This document shows positions 18,453 through 25,974 of a DNA stretch of 64,000 nt, piece after piece; the first letter of the stretch is position 1, and each line of letters starts with the position of its first letter. Source of the stretch: Panacagrimonas sp041603235. GTDB lineage: Bacteria > Pseudomonadota > Gammaproteobacteria > Nevskiales > Nevskiaceae. The stretch lies in NCBI GenBank assembly GCA_041603235.1, contig JBFIES010000005.1, forward strand, positions 62,001 to 126,000, read 5' to 3'. The notes below the pieces were generated by a model that was given only the letters and a program-made list of their open reading frames with translations, made no database searches and was not told the origin of the DNA. A program made the position numbers and the translations under genes.

Positions 18453-19913
18453 TCAGGCGCTGATCAAGCGGCTCAGCGCCGGTAGATCAAGCTGCGCTTC
18501 TAGTGCATCGGCCAGCCGTTCCAAAGCGGCTTCTCGTTCAGTAGCGACATCCACCACCCGAGCGTTTGCATGGCCTGCCCAGTCAAGTATTGCGACTTGG
18601 GCGGCAGGGGTATCGAAGAGGCCGTGCAGATAGGTGCCGGCAATCTGACCATCAGCAGAGATTGCGCCATCAGTGCCGTTTTCCAGCTGGATCATGGGGC
18701 GATGCAGTGCAGGGCCTTCACTGATACCGCAATGAATCTCGTAGGCCTCGACATCGGCATTCGCGCCTCCGGGCAAAAATCGTCCGCTTTGTCGGCGCAG
18801 TTGCTTGTTCGGCGCAAGCCTCGTGTTGAAATCCAGCAAACCCAAGCCCGGTGATGTGCCAGGGGCTGACTCGATGCCATCCGGATCATGAATGCGCTGA
18901 CCGAGCATCTGAAAGCCGCCGCAGATGCCCAGGAGCTTGCCGCCATAACGCAAGTGTTTCTGCAGATAGGCTGGCCAGCCCTGTCTCCGAAGGTGATCCA
19001 AATCGTCGCGGACTGATTTGCTGCCCGGAAGAATGACCAAATCGGCAGGTGGCGGTGTCTGGTCTGGGCCCACGTACTGAAATTCAATGCCGGGACTGCG
19101 GCGTAGCGGATCAAAGTCCGTGTGATTGCTGATGCGCGGCAGCACCGGAACGACGACGCGAAAATTTGCCGTGTGCTGTGTCGGGCTGCGATCGATGGCG
19201 TCCTCCGCATCCAGGTGCAACTGACTCAGATAGGGCAGCACGCCCAGTACCGGTTTGTTGGTGCGCTCTTCCAGCCAGCGCAATCCCGGTTCGAGCAGTT
19301 TGATGTCGCCCCGGAAGCGATTGATCACGAAGCCGCAGACCCTGCCGCGCTCACTTTCGCTGAGCAATTCGAGCGTGCCGACGAGATGCGCGAACACGCC
19401 GCCGCGGTCGATATCGGCAATCAGGATCACCGGGCAATCCACTGCCTCGGCAAAACCCATGTTGGCGATGTCGCCATCACGAAGATTGATCTCGGCGGGA
19501 GAGCCCGCACCTTCCACGACCACCAGATTGAACTGTTCACTCAAGCGCTGGTGGGACTGCAGCACGGCCTGCATCGCTTGCGGCTTGTAAGCGTGAAATG
19601 CCCTGGCATCCATGTTTCCAATGGACCGGCCCTGAACGATCACCTGCGCGCCGATATCCGAGTTGGGTTTGAGCAGCACCGGATTCATGTCCACACTGGC
19701 GTCGATGTTGGCCGCCTGCGCTTGCAGCGCCTGTGCCCGGCCGATCTCTCCGCCATCAGAGGTCACCGCAGAATTCAGCGCCATGTTCTGGGGCTTGAAG
19801 GGCGCCACGCGAATCCCGCGCCGCGCAAATACCCTGCACAGGCCCGCGACCAGGGTGGTCTTGCCAGCGTCTGATGTGGTGCCCTGAACCATCAGGGTTC
19901 GAGGTTTAATCAA
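18453..19913 (-). CDS. cobQ: Cobyric acid synthase
   Basis: About 486 residues. Amidates the b, d, e and g side chains of adenosylcobyrinic diamide to make adenosylcobyric acid. It has the N-terminal P-loop amidoligase domain (MVQGTTSDAGKTTLVAGLCR, then PFKPQNMALNS) and the C-terminal GATase domain with LGICGGFQMLG (nucleophile Cys) and the terminal YLHGLFD histidine. A TTG at 19913 overlaps the btuF-like stop (TTGA) and has GGAG nine bases upstream; a GTG at 19931 is the alternative. It is translationally coupled to the btuF-like gene and lies under the upstream cobalamin riboswitch. Confidence 0.95.
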   Translation of the reverse strand: MIKPRTLMVQGTTSDAGKTTLVAGLCRVFARRGIRVAPFKPQNMALNSAVTSDGGEIGRAQALQAQAANIDASVDMNPVLLKPNSDIGAQVIVQGRSIGNMDARAFHAYKPQAMQAVLQSHQRLSEQFNLVVVEGAGSPAEINLRDGDIANMGFAEAVDCPVILIADIDRGGVFAHLVGTLELLSESERGRVCGFVINRFRGDIKLLEPGLRWLEERTNKPVLGVLPYLSQLHLDAEDAIDRSPTQHTANFRVVVPVLPRISNHTDFDPLRRSPGIEFQYVGPDQTPPPADLVILPGSKSVRDDLDHLRRQGWPAYLQKHLRYGGKLLGICGGFQMLGQRIHDPDGIESAPGTSPGLGLLDFNTRLAPNKQLRRQSGRFLPGGANADVEAYEIHCGISEGPALHRPMIQLENGTDGAISADGQIAGTYLHGLFDTPAAQVAILDWAGHANARVVDVATEREAALERLADALEAQLDLPALSRLISA

Positions 19914-20725
19914 GACTGCTGCTCCGCGCACTGGTGAATGTGCTGGTGAAGCTGGCGCAGGCCATCACCCAGCGCTGCCGGGCCGGGCTGGAGAATGTCG
20001 CAGGATTTTATTTCGCGCAGTTGTTGGTTGCGCACGGCTGGTAGCGTGTCCCAGCCCGGACGCGCCGCCACTTTTTCCGGTCTGAATTTCTTGCCGCACC
20101 AGGAGCCAATAATCAGGTCGGGTGAGCGGCTAATGACCTCTGCCGGGTCAGAGATGATGCGCTCCTTGGCGCCCTGGAACGTTGCGCGATCCGCAAAGCA
20201 ATCCTTTCCGCCCGCAATGAAGATCAGTTCTGAAACCCATTTGATGGCCGAGATCATCGGCTCATCCCATTCCTCGAAGTAGACCTGTGGTTTGAGCGTA
20301 AGTCTGGACGCCGACGCCATGACCATATCCATGCCGCGTTGCAGTTCGTCCAGAAGTGCATCGGTTTTAGCCGGGGCGCCCACCATGCGACCGAGCAGGG
20401 CGATGAATTCCATGATCTCTTCAACACTGCGCTGATTGAAGATGTGCACGGCGATGCCGGCGCGAATCAGGTCTGCGGCAATATCAGCCTGCATGTCAGA
20501 AAACCCGAGTACGAGATCCGGTCTGAGTGCCTTGATGCGGTCGAGCTTGGCGCTGGTGAAAGCCGAGACACGCGGCTTTTCCTTGCGGGCCCGCGCAGGG
20601 CGAACCGTGAAACCGGAAATGCCGACGATACGATCCTGCTCGCCAATCCGGTACAGGGTTTCCGTGGTTTCTTCAGTGAGGCAGACGATACGCCGGGGGT
20701 GACGCCGTACATGAGTCGGGTTCAT
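19910..20725 (-). CDS. BtuF-like cobalamin-binding protein without signal peptide
   Basis: 271-residue periplasmic-binding-protein fold of the class III (BtuF/FhuD) type: RIVCLTEETTETLYRIGEQDRIVGISGF at the start, LRPDLVLGFSDMQADIAADLIRAGI in the middle, PDLIIGSWCGKKF near the end. It should bind corrinoids. No signal peptide is visible (it begins MNPTHVRRHPRRIVCL), which is common for stand-alone members found beside cobalamin-synthesis genes and suggests either a cytosolic role or a missed start. The stop overlaps the cobQ start. It is downstream of a cobalamin riboswitch, so expression should fall when B12 is abundant. Confidence 0.82.
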   Translation of the reverse strand: MNPTHVRRHPRRIVCLTEETTETLYRIGEQDRIVGISGFTVRPARARKEKPRVSAFTSAKLDRIKALRPDLVLGFSDMQADIAADLIRAGIAVHIFNQRSVEEIMEFIALLGRMVGAPAKTDALLDELQRGMDMVMASASRLTLKPQVYFEEWDEPMISAIKWVSELIFIAGGKDCFADRATFQGAKERIISDPAEVISRSPDLIIGSWCGKKFRPEKVAARPGWDTLPAVRNQQLREIKSCDILQPGPAALGDGLRQLHQHIHQCAEQQS

Positions 20726-20870
20726 GGCATTAGAGGCCGTGCGGTCGCAGCGGGAAGAAATGTGAAATCCGGCTGCAAGCTGCTGGCGTTCGGGCCGCGC
20801 AGGCTGATTGCTGCACAGTGCAAGGGTGGGGTTGTGATCGGTCTCAAATGCGCTCCGGGTTCGGAGCGGA

Positions 20871-20954
20871 TCATGATGGACGACTCAGATTTGCGCATGA
20901 CGCCAGGGTGGCCAGCATGAGTAGGCAAAGGCCGATAAGAATCATGAACTGCAT
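20871..20954 (-). CDS. Possible 27-residue lipoprotein-like micro-ORF in the riboswitch leader
   Basis: A short frame begins at ATG 20954 with GGAG nine bases upstream and encodes a hydrophobic segment followed by a lipobox-like LASC and seven more residues (ANLSRPS). A 7-bp hairpin CGCTCCG-GGTT-CGGAGCG (20851-20868) follows immediately. It lies between the cobalamin riboswitch and the btuF-like gene on the same strand. It may be a tiny lipoprotein, a leader peptide or chance. No homologue is recognised. Confidence 0.3.
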   Translation of the reverse strand: MQFMILIGLCLLMLATLASCANLSRPS

Positions 20955-21102
20955 CTGATGTCACTCCGCTCGATCGTCGCCCCACGCGACACATGAAGAA
21001 TGCAGAGAGCCTGTGCAGGTCAGCGTTCCGCTCCATGCTTGTTGCGCACTTCTTGGAGCCGTCAGTGACCAGCCACGCCCACCGCGCGTCCTTGGTAAAG
21101 CT

Positions 21103-21322
21103 GTTCCGGGCCGGTCTCCGGGCTTGCGAGGCATGGATGATTTCCATCAATCCAACCGTCTGAACGACCTTCCCATGCATGTGCACAGTGGTGAATCCGT
21201 TCAAGCGCGCTCGCTTACCGTTGCGGGGGCAGCGCCGGCATTGAATCTTCTCGTTGATGAGACGTTCGCACCGGCTTCCCGTTTCATCCCTTGGCCGCAT
21301 GGCTTCAGGACACCTGGAACGC
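21103..21322 (-). promoter_or_regulatory. Cobalamin riboswitch
   Basis: Reading the minus strand, the conserved parts of the cobalamin aptamer occur in order: GGTGTCCTG with GAAGCC, GGGAAGCCGGTG, the loop GCTGCCCCCGCAACGGTAA, CACTG, GGGAAGG, and the B12 box AAGCCCGGAGACCGGCCC (21107-21124). Binding of adenosyl- or other cobalamins to such elements switches off downstream genes. The element precedes the micro-ORF, btuF-like and cobQ genes, all on the same strand. Frames that run through it on both strands are therefore not genes. Confidence 0.93.
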
Positions 21323-21520
21323 GGGCACTGTAGCGGCTCGCCTGATTCTGGTGCAAGCCATCAAAAGCGCAAGCGCTCCGGTGTCGCGCGCGGTCCAAAC
21401 ATTGCGTGCCCCAGATATAGTAAGCTAGCGCACCACAGTCGATCCCGCCCGATTCTTGATCGGGGCGGTTGCGAAGCCCGGGTACGAGCCGGGATTGAAA
21501 TTGCGATTCATGGAGACAGC

Positions 21521-22969
21521 GTGAGTACATCGAAATCTTCTGGCATCCAGTCCTTTGGCGCGTTCATTCCGCGCCGTCGCCTTCAGCGCAGCGCCATTGC
21601 CGCCGCCCACGCTTGGGCGTTTCCGGGTCTCAAGGGGCAGGCCAAAGGTGAGCGCAGCATGTGCGGTTGGGATGAGGACGTCATCACCATGGCAGTCGAG
21701 GCGGGCCGCGACTGCTTGCGCGGACGCTCCGTTGAGAAGCTCAGCAACCTGACGCTTGCGAGTACAACGGCCCCCTATGCTGATCTGAACAACGCGGTCT
21801 TTGTGGGCGCTGCATTGCGTCTGCCGAGCGCAGCCGGCGCTTCTGATGTTGGTGGCACCACCCGCGCCGGCTTGTCCGCCCTGATTGCCGCCTGCGAATC
21901 TGGTGCAGAAGGTGAGCGCATGGTGCTGGCATCTGAGCATCGCACCGCTAAACCTGCCAGCGCGCAGGAAATGCAGATTGGCAGCGGCGCTGGCGCACTG
22001 GCCATTGGCAGCAGCGAAGACTGTATCGCGCGCTATCTGGGCAGCGAGACGGTCTCTGTGCCGTTCATTGACCATTTCCGCAAAGCGGGTGCGGACTTTG
22101 ACTACGCCTGGGAAGAGCGCTGGATTCGCGATGAGGGTGTGGCCAAGATCGTGCCCGCCGCGATCAAGCGTTTGCTGGACCGGCTGAAGCTGGGCACGGA
22201 CCGGGTCGCTCATTTTGGTTTGTCGGGCGGCCCTAAGCGCAGCGACTCCTTTGTCGCCAAGCTGCTCAAGCTGGCACCGGAAAGTGTTCTGCCCGATTTG
22301 GCTGCGCAGGTCGGTGATACCGGCACCGCAAAGCCCATCCTCCAGTTGATTGACGGGCTGGAAAAAGCCAAGCCGGGAGATGTCATCGTCGTGGCGTGCT
22401 TTGCGCAAGGCGTGGAAGTGGTGGCCTTTGAGATGCAGAAGGCGCCAGGCAACAGTGGCCGGCGCGGACTGGCGGGTTCGGTTGCGGACCGCATTGAAGA
22501 AACCGCCTACATGAAGTTGCTGTCCAACGACGGGCATGTCGAACTGGATTGGGGCATGCGCGCCGAGACGGACCAGAAGACAGCATTAACGCAGCTCTAT
22601 CGTTCGTCAGACCAGATCTTCGGTTTCATCGGCGGCAAATGCAGCAAGTGCGATGCCGTGCAGTTTCCGCGCCTGCCCAACTGCGTGAATTGCGGTGAAG
22701 CTGAAACGCAGAAGCCTTTCCCTCTGGTAGACGACCCCGCAAAGGTTGCGACCTACACGGCGGACTGGTTGATGTATTCGCCCTCGCCCCCGCTCTACAT
22801 GGGTCTGGTGCAGTTCCAGAGTGGTGCCCGTGTGCTGATGGAGATTGTGGATGTGGGCGCAGACGGCATCGACGTGGGCACAGAACTAAGCATGACCTTC
22901 CGCAAGAAGGAGCGTGACAAGTTGCGTGGTTGGGATCGCTACTTCTGGAAAGCGACTCCCAAGGCGTAG
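21521..22969 (+). CDS. Ketosynthase/HMG-CoA-synthase-like protein fused to DUF35 zinc-ribbon OB-fold
   Basis: 482 residues from GTG 21521 (GGAG nine bases upstream); longer in-frame starts would run through the riboswitch. Residues 8-340 resemble the KAS III/HMG-CoA synthase thiolase-fold. The region where the nucleophilic Cys is expected reads GGTTRAG (111-117), without Cys, so ordinary condensing activity is doubtful. Residues about 360-480 are a DUF35 module: zinc ribbon with CxxC pairs (CSKCDAV and CVNCGEA) and an OB-fold (PF12172/PF01796). DUF35 proteins partner with thiolases and aldolases by channelling acyl-CoA. The next gene is an SCP-x-type thiolase, the likely partner. Confidence 0.85.
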   Translation: MSTSKSSGIQSFGAFIPRRRLQRSAIAAAHAWAFPGLKGQAKGERSMCGWDEDVITMAVEAGRDCLRGRSVEKLSNLTLASTTAPYADLNNAVFVGAALRLPSAAGASDVGGTTRAGLSALIAACESGAEGERMVLASEHRTAKPASAQEMQIGSGAGALAIGSSEDCIARYLGSETVSVPFIDHFRKAGADFDYAWEERWIRDEGVAKIVPAAIKRLLDRLKLGTDRVAHFGLSGGPKRSDSFVAKLLKLAPESVLPDLAAQVGDTGTAKPILQLIDGLEKAKPGDVIVVACFAQGVEVVAFEMQKAPGNSGRRGLAGSVADRIEETAYMKLLSNDGHVELDWGMRAETDQKTALTQLYRSSDQIFGFIGGKCSKCDAVQFPRLPNCVNCGEAETQKPFPLVDDPAKVATYTADWLMYSPSPPLYMGLVQFQSGARVLMEIVDVGADGIDVGTELSMTFRKKERDKLRGWDRYFWKATPKA

Positions 22970-23031
22970 TCGCAGTTCACGCTTTTGCAGCTCGGCTCTA
23001 TTGGGCGGCGCTCAAGCTGAGATTGAATGCT

Positions 23032-23416
23032 TGAGCTTGCAGCAGGCACTGAAGTTGAAGAAGTAATTGGAGATTCGAATGGCAAGCGGAATCAAGGGCA
23101 AGGAACAGGTCGAGCAGCGTTGAGGGGCCCCGCGTTTTTGCGGGGATCGTAGCGTAGCGAGTCGCTGTCTTTGTCCGGGTTCGAGTCGTGAGCTTGCAGC
23201 GGGCATTGAAGTTGAAGAAGTAATTGGAGAGTCGAATGGCAAGCGGAATCAGGGACAAGGAACAGGTCTAGCAGCGTTGAGGGCCCCCGCGTTTTTGCGG
23301 GGATCGTAGCGTGGCGAGTCGCTGTCTTTGTCCGGGTTCGAGTCGTGAGCTTGTAGCGGGCACTGAAGTTGAAGAAGTAATTGGAGATTCGAATGGCAAG
23401 CGGGATCAAGGACAAA
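23032..23416 (+). repeat. 157-bp tandem repeat containing the thiolase ribosome-binding site and start
   Basis: Two full units (about 23032-23188 and 23189-23345) and a partial third that runs into the thiolase gene. Each contains TGAAGTTGAAGAAGTAATTG, GGAGA and ATGGCAAGCGG; the ATGs are at 23079, 23236 and 23393, exactly 157 bp apart. The first two open frames of only 14 and 11 codons (MASGIKGKEQVEQR; MASGIRDKEQV) and are followed by a hairpin CCCCGC-GTTTTT-GCGGGG (23128-23145, 23285-23302). Only the third continues as a gene. A separate stem GCTCAAGC / GCTTGAGC lies at 23010-23036, overlapping the left edge. Confidence 0.93.
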
Positions 23417-24595
23417 GTGGCAATTCTCGGCATGGGTTGCTCCAAGTTTGGGGAGCGCTGGGATTGCGGCACTGAAGAGCTGCTCAATGAGGCCTTTCTC
23501 GAGGCGCTCGCAGATGCAGGCATTGAGCGAAAGCAGATTGGAGCTGCCTGGTACGGCTCGGCGCTGGATCGTGTCAATGTGGGCAACTCGGCGATTCCCC
23601 TTTCCACGGCGCTGCGTCTCGAAGGTGTCCCGGTTTCCCGTGTAGAGAACATGTGTGCGACCGGGACGGAGGCACTGCGTGGCGCGGTGTATGCGGTTGC
23701 GTCTGGCGCCGTCGATATCGCACTGGCGATTGGCGCTGAAAAGCTCAAGGACACCGGCTATGGCGGCTTGCCGGTATCGTCCAAGGGCACGCTGAATGAT
23801 TTGTGGATGCCCTATGGTTCTGCCCCGGCAGGTTTTGCGCAGTTGGCCGCGGGATATCGCGCCAAGTACGGCGTCTCTAAGCAGGATCTGAAAACATCCA
23901 TTGGGCGTGTTTCGTGGAAGAGTCACCAGAACGGTGCCAAGAATCCGAAAGCGCATCTGCGCAAGGCCGTGGACATGGACACCATTCTCAATGCGCCAAC
24001 CATTGCCGACCCGCTGGGCGTGTTCGATTGCTGCGGCGTATCCGATGGTGCGGCTTGTGCCATTGTCACCACACCAGAAATCGCGCGTAGCCTGGGCAAG
24101 AAAGACATCGTGACGGTCAAGGCGCTGCAACTCTCCGCCAGCTCTGGCCGCGAGATGAGCACCAATGACTGGGACGGCTCCTATGTGATGAACACCCGCA
24201 ATGCGGCCAAGGCGGCCTACAAGGAAGCAGGCATCACGGATCCGCGCAAGCAGCTGTCAGCGATCGAGGTGCACGACTGCTTCTCGATTACGGAACTGGT
24301 CACCATGGAAGATCTGGGCGTCTCGCAAGACGGCCAAGCCTGGAAAGACGTCATGGATGGCGTGTTCGATGCAGATGGCATCGTGCCCTGCCAGATCGAC
24401 GGCGGTCTCAAGTGCTTCGGTCATCCGATTGGTGCCTCCGGCCTGCGCATGGTCTATGAGCACTGGTTGCAGCTCAACGGCCGCGCCGGCGATCGTCAGC
24501 TCAAGAATCCCACGATTGGTTTGTCACACAACCTCGGTGGCGTGCCCTACAACGGCGTGTGTGCCATCAGCATCGTGGGGCTGGAAGGGGCGTAG
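23393..24595 (+). CDS. SCP-x-type thiolase / acetyl-CoA acyltransferase
   Basis: 400-residue thiolase of the SCP2/SCP-x branch. The nucleophile region is VENMCATGTEALRGA (Cys about 88), the HDCF motif appears as EVHDCFSITEL, and the C-terminal His region is CFGHPIGASG. Likely reaction is thiolytic cleavage of a 3-oxoacyl-CoA; some members paired with DUF35 proteins act instead as retro-aldolases on steroid side chains (Ltp2/ChsH2 type). The start MASGIKDK at 23393 was chosen because GGAG lies eight bases upstream. It is preceded by two decoy copies of its own start and follows the DUF35-fusion gene. Confidence 0.9.
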   Translation: MASGIKDKVAILGMGCSKFGERWDCGTEELLNEAFLEALADAGIERKQIGAAWYGSALDRVNVGNSAIPLSTALRLEGVPVSRVENMCATGTEALRGAVYAVASGAVDIALAIGAEKLKDTGYGGLPVSSKGTLNDLWMPYGSAPAGFAQLAAGYRAKYGVSKQDLKTSIGRVSWKSHQNGAKNPKAHLRKAVDMDTILNAPTIADPLGVFDCCGVSDGAACAIVTTPEIARSLGKKDIVTVKALQLSASSGREMSTNDWDGSYVMNTRNAAKAAYKEAGITDPRKQLSAIEVHDCFSITELVTMEDLGVSQDGQAWKDVMDGVFDADGIVPCQIDGGLKCFGHPIGASGLRMVYEHWLQLNGRAGDRQLKNPTIGLSHNLGGVPYNGVCAISIVGLEGA

Positions 24596-24762
24596 CTTTC
24601 CGCTTTGCAAAAGCAGCCAGCAACCGCTCGACGTGCGTCCGCCTCCGTCCGGAGGATGAGCGCAGTCCCGGTGCTTGATTGAGGCCGACAATCCGCACAT
24701 CCAGGCGCAGCCGATAGCGCCGAAACATGTGCTGCGGTGGGAGTCGAGCTGGGAATCGAGCG

Positions 24763-25785
24763 ATGCGAATAGCTGCTTTTACTCTGTGCGCGCTTGCGCT
24801 GACGATGGGTCTATCGGCCTGCCGCAGTCTTGATGCTCGATTTCCCAAATGGCCATCAAACAGCAGTACCGCCCCTGCAGAATCCGAGCCGCCGGTGCAG
24901 GAAAAGCCCAAGCCCTCGCCTTCTCCTGCCGAGCTCGCCGGCTGCAAACGCACCAGCGCCGCTCCTTCCATGCGCTTTCATTCGCGGGTCAGCTTGAAGG
25001 CAGCAGGTATGGAGGTTTGTGTGTTTTCCAAGCCTGACATGATGCTCGCGATGAATCCGCCGTTGGGGCCCTCCTTTGCAAGGCTGATGCCGTCCGCAGG
25101 CAAGGGTGATGCAGAAGCGCAGTTCGGAATTGCCGCAATCGTGAATCAATGCGGCAACATCCCCAGCACAGAGACATCTCTCAACAGCGTCATTTCCACT
25201 GCACTCAAGACGCGGCGCTATCTGGGCGGGACCAGAGTGCAGGACCCCAAGGCTTTCGCTCAGCAAATGCGGCAGGAGTACCTCGATTGCGAAGGCGTTG
25301 ACGCAGACCAGCGAGGGCGCAGCCGGGAATGGGCGAGAAAAGCCGCAACAGCGGGCCTGATGGATGCGCAGGAGTCGCTGATGTTCATGAGCCGCCCGGG
25401 TAACGTCTTCTACTCCTGGAACCGTGACAGCAAAGAGAACAACGCGCTTGATGCTGAGCACTACAAAGCGATGATGAACGCTCTGGTTGCGGCGCGTGAG
25501 GCCGGCTCGGTGGAGGCGCTGGTGACACTCGGTGGTCGCTACGCGCAGGGGCACCGTGACAATCCGCCCTGGGAGCGCGAGTATTTCGACCCCGTGAAAA
25601 GCTACGCTCATTACGCTGCCTACGATCAGATACAGCAGGCGATCGGCGGCAAGCGTCGCGAGGCCATCAAGGGCACGGTCGTGGGCGATATCTACGCCAG
25701 TCTCAAGCCGTCTCAGCGCGCAGCTGCCGAAGCGCTTGCAAAAACCTTCTTGGAAAATCCCCTGTGCTGCGTCGTTACCATGTGA
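24763..25785 (+). CDS. Putative lipoprotein, function unknown
   Basis: 340 residues from ATG 24763. The N-terminus is a lipoprotein signal (MRIAAFTLCALALTMGLSAC, lipobox LSAC, Cys20), followed by a Ser/Pro/Glu-rich linker. The body contains segments such as GDAEAQFGIAAIV, AATAGLMDAQESLMF and AGSVEALVTLGGRYAQG that resemble degenerate Sel1/TPR helices, so a superhelical scaffold is possible. No enzyme motif is seen. It stands alone between the thiolase and a convergent GGDEF-EAL gene. Confidence 0.7.
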   Translation: MRIAAFTLCALALTMGLSACRSLDARFPKWPSNSSTAPAESEPPVQEKPKPSPSPAELAGCKRTSAAPSMRFHSRVSLKAAGMEVCVFSKPDMMLAMNPPLGPSFARLMPSAGKGDAEAQFGIAAIVNQCGNIPSTETSLNSVISTALKTRRYLGGTRVQDPKAFAQQMRQEYLDCEGVDADQRGRSREWARKAATAGLMDAQESLMFMSRPGNVFYSWNRDSKENNALDAEHYKAMMNALVAAREAGSVEALVTLGGRYAQGHRDNPPWEREYFDPVKSYAHYAAYDQIQQAIGGKRREAIKGTVVGDIYASLKPSQRAAAEALAKTFLENPLCCVVTM

Positions 25786-25974
25786 TGCGGATAAGCCGAC
25801 CCTGCGCTTGCTTGTTGGGCCGATCAGCATCTTCTTCATTCCAGGCACAGCTGCTGATCGGCTGATCGATCATTAGCCGCTCCTGATGGTCGGCGTTGCA
25901 GTCAGCTTTGCAGCTACTGTCCTGTGTCGGATAGGGTGAAAAAGTGCTTGTCGTGAAGCTTTCAGGCGGCGCGC

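Noticed and set aside
20722..21300. 192-codon minus-strand frame upstream of the btuF-like gene
   Set aside because: Runs through the cobalamin riboswitch; low-complexity, no domain, no plausible start.
21254..21520. N-terminal extension of the DUF35-fusion protein
   Set aside because: Would overlap the riboswitch on the other strand and lacks similarity; the GTG at 21521 has a good ribosome-binding site.
23092..24130. Minus-strand frames across the 157-bp repeats
   Set aside because: They read the repeat and the thiolase backwards; repeated peptide segments are only a result of the tandem DNA repeat.
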